Of a stretch of DNA of 5,958 nucleotides, positions 3,630 to 5,958 are shown piece after piece. Under the pieces are notes generated by a model that saw nothing but the letters and a program-made list of their open reading frames with translations, was not told the origin of the DNA and made no database searches. The stretch comes from Pseudomonadota bacterium. Lineage in GTDB: Bacteria; Pseudomonadota; Gammaproteobacteria; Burkholderiales; Thiobacillaceae. The stretch is taken from the NCBI GenBank assembly GCA_021780975.1, contig JAJXXS010000361.1, positions 1-5,958 on the forward strand, written 5' to 3'. The translations under genes were made by a program, and so were the position numbers. Numbering within the stretch: the stretch's first letter is position 1; every line of letters begins with the position of its first letter.

Positions 3630-4649
3630 ATGCGCGTCGGCCCCCATCTCCTCAAGAACCGCCTCATCGTCGCCCCCATGGCCGGGGTGACGGACCGGCC
3701 ATTCCGCCAGTTGTGCAAGAGGATGGGCGCGGCCATGGCGGTGTCCGAAATGGTGACTTCCAATTCGTTGCTTTACGGCTCCTCCAAAACGCTGCGGCGC
3801 GCCAATCACGAGGGCGAGGTGGAGCCGAAGGCGGTGCAGATCGCCGGCGCCGATCCCGCCATGATGGCGGAAGCCGCCCGCTACAATGTCGAACGCGGGG
3901 CGCAGATCATCGACATCAACATGGGATGTCCGGCCAAGAAGGTGTGCAACGTCATGGCCGGCTCGGCGCTGCTGCAGGATGAGCCTCTGGTGGGGCGCAT
4001 CCTCGAAGCGGTGGTGGGCGCCGTCCCGGATGTGCCGGTAACCCTCAAGATCCGCACCGGCTGGGATCGCGAACACCGCAATGCCCTCAGGGTGCTGAAG
4101 CTCGCCGAGAGCGCCGGCATCGCCGCCCTGGCCATTCATGGCCGCACGCGCGCGTGCGGTTACTCCGGCGAGGCGGAATACGAGACCATTGCCGCGGTGA
4201 AGGCGCAGGCGAGCATTCCCATTGTCGCCAACGGCGACATCGTCAGCCCGGAAAAAGCCAAGCAGGTACTGGAGCGCACCGGCGCCGATGCGGTCATGAT
4301 CGGACGCGCGGCGCAGGGGCGCCCCTGGATCTTTCGCGAGATCGACCATTTCCTTGCCACCGGCCGCCGCCTGCCGCCGCCGGAAGTGGCAGAAATCCAC
4401 CAGGTGGTGCTGGAACATTTGGATGATCTGTACGCCTTCTATGGCGAATACATGGGGGTGCGCATTGCGCGCAAGCATATCTCCTGGTACACCAAGGGGC
4501 TGGTGAATTCGGGCGTGTTTCGGCACGCCATGAACCAGTTGGAAACGACCAGGGATCAAGTGGGTGCCGTGAACGATTTTTTTTCGCAGGCGGCGCGCGC
4601 AAGCAATTACCTGCAATATCAGGACGAGTCAATGGAACTCGCCGCTTAG
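3630..4649 (+). CDS. dusB: tRNA-dihydrouridine synthase B
   Basis: DusB is a flavoenzyme that uses NADPH and FMN to reduce a uridine in the tRNA D-loop to dihydrouridine (U17 in E. coli). The 339 residues compare with 321 in E. coli and align by eye throughout: NRLIVAPMAGVTDRPF (10-25), the first strand of the TIM barrel; INMGCPAKKV (96-105) with catalytic Cys100; LKIRTGW (139-145); IHGRTRACGYSGEAEY (169-184); VANGDI (199-204); and GRAAQGRPWIFREI (225-238), the FMN phosphate site. The C-terminal helical tRNA-binding domain holds IARKHISWY (279-287). The N-terminal match to E. coli fixes the start at 3630 although no Shine-Dalgarno precedes it. Eight T in a row (4577-4584) encode part of NDFFSQ. 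It heads the cluster with fis 12 bases downstream, the classical dusB-fis arrangement. Confidence 0.97.
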   Translation: MRVGPHLLKNRLIVAPMAGVTDRPFRQLCKRMGAAMAVSEMVTSNSLLYGSSKTLRRANHEGEVEPKAVQIAGADPAMMAEAARYNVERGAQIIDINMGCPAKKVCNVMAGSALLQDEPLVGRILEAVVGAVPDVPVTLKIRTGWDREHRNALRVLKLAESAGIAALAIHGRTRACGYSGEAEYETIAAVKAQASIPIVANGDIVSPEKAKQVLERTGADAVMIGRAAQGRPWIFREIDHFLATGRRLPPPEVAEIHQVVLEHLDDLYAFYGEYMGVRIARKHISWYTKGLVNSGVFRHAMNQLETTRDQVGAVNDFFSQAARASNYLQYQDESMELAA

Positions 4650-4661
4650 GGAGTGCGGAGC

Positions 4662-4898
4662 ATGATGGAAGAAAACGAAGTGGCCGCCTGCGTGCGGCGT
4701 TCGCTCAACCGCTATTTCAAGGATCTCGACGGCGAGGAGCCCAACGACATCTACGACATGGTGGTGAAGGCGGTGGAAAAGCCGCTCCTAGTCTTCATCA
4801 TGGATCGAGCCGAGGGCAACCAGTCGCGTGCCGCCGAACTGCTAGGCATCAACCGCAACACCCTGCGCAAGAAGCTTAACGAACACGGCCTGCTCTGA
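4662..4898 (+). CDS. fis: DNA-binding protein Fis
   Basis: Fis is a small homodimeric nucleoid protein that bends DNA, activates rRNA promoters in fast growth and assists site-specific recombination. The 78-residue product has the short betaproteobacterial form: a dimerisation region (VRRSLNRYFKDLDGEEPNDI, then YDMVVKAVEKPLLVFIM) and a C-terminal helix-turn-helix, NQSRAAELLGINRNTLRKKL, almost identical to E. coli Fis. The N-terminal beta-hairpin arm known from E. coli Fis is shortened, as in related species. ATG codons at 4662 and 4665 are both possible; GGGAG at 4649-4653 and CGGAG at 4656-4660 serve as ribosome sites. An in-frame GTG at 4653 overlaps the ribosome site and is less likely. 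It follows dusB by 12 bases and precedes purH by 24, so it is very probably co-transcribed from the dusB promoter. Confidence 0.96.
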   Translation: MMEENEVAACVRRSLNRYFKDLDGEEPNDIYDMVVKAVEKPLLVFIMDRAEGNQSRAAELLGINRNTLRKKLNEHGLL

Positions 4899-4922
4899 GG
4901 CCACCACAAAGATAGATAGAGC

Positions 4923-5958
4923 ATGAAAATTCAACGAGCATTGTTGAGCGTGTCGGACAAGACCGGCGTGCTCGAATTCGCCCGGCGGCTAAGCGGGTTG
5001 GGCGTGGAAATCCTTTCCACCGGGGGTACCGCCCGGCTGTTGGCAGACCATGGCGTGGCGGTGGTCGAGGTGGCGGAGTACACCGGCTTCCCGGAAATGC
5101 TCGACGGCCGGGTCAAGACGCTGCATCCCAAGATACATGCCGGCCTGCTGGCGCGGCGCGACCTTGATGCCCATGTCCAGACCATGGCGGCGGCGGGGCT
5201 GCCCTATATCGACCTGGTGGCGGTGAATCTCTATCCCTTCCGCGAAACCATCGCCAAGCCAGGCTGCAGCCTGGCGGACGCGATCGAGAACATCGACATC
5301 GGCGGCCCGGCCATGGTGCGGTCGGCGGCCAAGAATTATGCCGCGGTGGCGGTCATCACCGATCCCGCCGACTATGCTGGCGTCATCGCCGAATTGCAGG
5401 GGACTGCCGGCAGCCTTTCCAATAAGACACGCTTTGCTCTTGCCAAGAAGGCCTTCGCACACACTGCGGCCTATGACGGCGCAGTGGCCAACTACCTGAC
5501 GGCTCTGGACGACGGTGACCGGCCGGACGGCCGTTTCCCTGCGGTGCTCAGTCAACAGTTCATCCAGGTGCAGGCGATGCGCTATGGCGAGAACCCTCAT
5601 CAGAAGGCCGCGTTCTATCGCGACCCCGATCCGGCGCCAGGCACGCTCGCGCATTACGCTCAGCTGCAGGGCAAGGAACTTTCCTACAACAATATCGGCG
5701 ATGCCGACGCTGCGTGGGAATGCGTCAAGACCTTCCCCGCGCCGGCTTGCGTCGTCATCAAGCACGCCAACCCCTGTGGCGTGGCGCAGGCGGAAAATCT
5801 GCTGGATGCCTACCGCATGGCCTTTGCGACCGATGCCACTTCCGCATTCGGCGGCATCATCGCCTTCAACCGCGAGGTCGACGCCGCCACCGCGGAGGCC
5901 GTCTCTGGGCAGTTCCTCGAAGTGTTGATCGCGCCCGCTTATAGCGCGCAGGCACGCG
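4923..5958 (+). CDS. purH: Bifunctional AICAR formyltransferase/IMP cyclohydrolase, 3' end outside window
   Basis: PurH carries out the last two steps of purine synthesis: formylation of AICAR with 10-formyl-THF, then ring closure to IMP. The first 345 residues of a protein usually about 520-530 long are visible. The N-terminal cyclohydrolase (MGS-like) domain shows LSVSDKTG (8-15), STGGTA (32-37), DGRVKTLHPKIHAG (61-74), NLYPF (102-106) and ENIDIGGPAMVRSAAKN (122-138). The formyltransferase domain begins near 205, with RYGENPHQ (220-227), GKELSYNN (250-257), VVIKHANPCGV (277-287) holding the catalytic Lys-His pair, and SAFGGIIAFN (307-316). No residue looks abnormal. The ATG at 4923 is preceded by GATAGATAGAGC, a poor Shine-Dalgarno, so coupling to fis 24 bases upstream is plausible. 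No PUR-box-like operator is visible. purD often follows in this group, but that lies outside the window. Confidence 0.98.
   Translation, partial: MKIQRALLSVSDKTGVLEFARRLSGLGVEILSTGGTARLLADHGVAVVEVAEYTGFPEMLDGRVKTLHPKIHAGLLARRDLDAHVQTMAAAGLPYIDLVAVNLYPFRETIAKPGCSLADAIENIDIGGPAMVRSAAKNYAAVAVITDPADYAGVIAELQGTAGSLSNKTRFALAKKAFAHTAAYDGAVANYLTALDDGDRPDGRFPAVLSQQFIQVQAMRYGENPHQKAAFYRDPDPAPGTLAHYAQLQGKELSYNNIGDADAAWECVKTFPAPACVVIKHANPCGVAQAENLLDAYRMAFATDATSAFGGIIAFNREVDAATAEAVSGQFLEVLIAPAYSAQAR

Noticed and set aside
3500..3763. N-terminal extension of MscL by about 85 residues
   Set aside because: It would overlap the start of dusB in antisense and is unlike any MscL; the AGGAGA site supports the start at 3508.
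4577..4584. Run of eight T in dusB as a terminator or slippage site
   Set aside because: It encodes DFF in frame, no stem precedes it, and the reading frame continues normally to the stop.
3540..4616. 358-codon open frame antisense to dusB
   Set aside because: It is an Arg/His/Asp-rich mirror of a GC-rich gene, with no ribosome site or recognisable motif; dusB on the other strand is certain.
4899..4922. GATAGATAGA direct repeat before purH as an operator
   Set aside because: Only two and a half 4-base units, and the 24-base gap between operon genes is too short to make a regulated promoter likely.
4989..5765. 258-codon open frame antisense to purH
   Set aside because: Shadow frame with no ribosome site; purH motifs on the plus strand explain the region.

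Overview
The window is GC-rich chromosomal DNA that looks betaproteobacterial (Nitrosomonadales-like). This rests on the short Fis, the dusB-fis-purH order, the rph-rdgB pair, and a small Cys-pair protein starting MNEALQCWKCGASL that I recall as a betaproteobacterial conserved hypothetical. The genus is not resolvable by eye. I see no tRNA or rRNA gene, CRISPR array, insertion sequence or phage gene, and no complete new defence or secretion system.

Left part, minus strand (1-1050). The window opens inside an exported protein with an EF-hand calcium loop followed by a BON domain (start 494). Upstream of it is a probable 70-residue secreted protein (585-797). A 253-base non-coding stretch (798-1050) then carries three perfect short inverted repeats and a run of about 10-bp imperfect direct repeats.

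Housekeeping pair, minus strand (1051-2372). rph (RNase PH, tRNA 3' trimming) and rdgB (dITP/XTP pyrophosphatase) overlap by one base (TGATG) and are probably translationally coupled.

Scarred region (2373-3082). Just upstream of rph lies a leftover of the metE C-terminus on the minus strand, retaining the NPDCGL zinc-ligand motif. It butts against the 3' end of an unidentified plus-strand gene that has lost its start. That gene overlaps, by ATGA, a small zinc-ribbon-like gene that carries a frameshift in a GCGCGC tract. This is the most unusual part of the window and looks like a deletion or recombination scar plus a frameshift (or sequencing error).

Right part (3083-5958). mscL (minus) ends back-to-back with the zinc-ribbon gene with no base between their stop codons. 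It is divergent from the plus-strand cluster dusB-fis-purH, whose genes are 12 and 24 bases apart and probably form one operon. purH runs off the right edge. dusB lacks a Shine-Dalgarno sequence and has a -10-like hexamer 10 bases before its ATG, so its transcript may be leaderless or nearly so. The cluster joins tRNA dihydrouridylation, a nucleoid-associated growth regulator and the last two steps of IMP synthesis.
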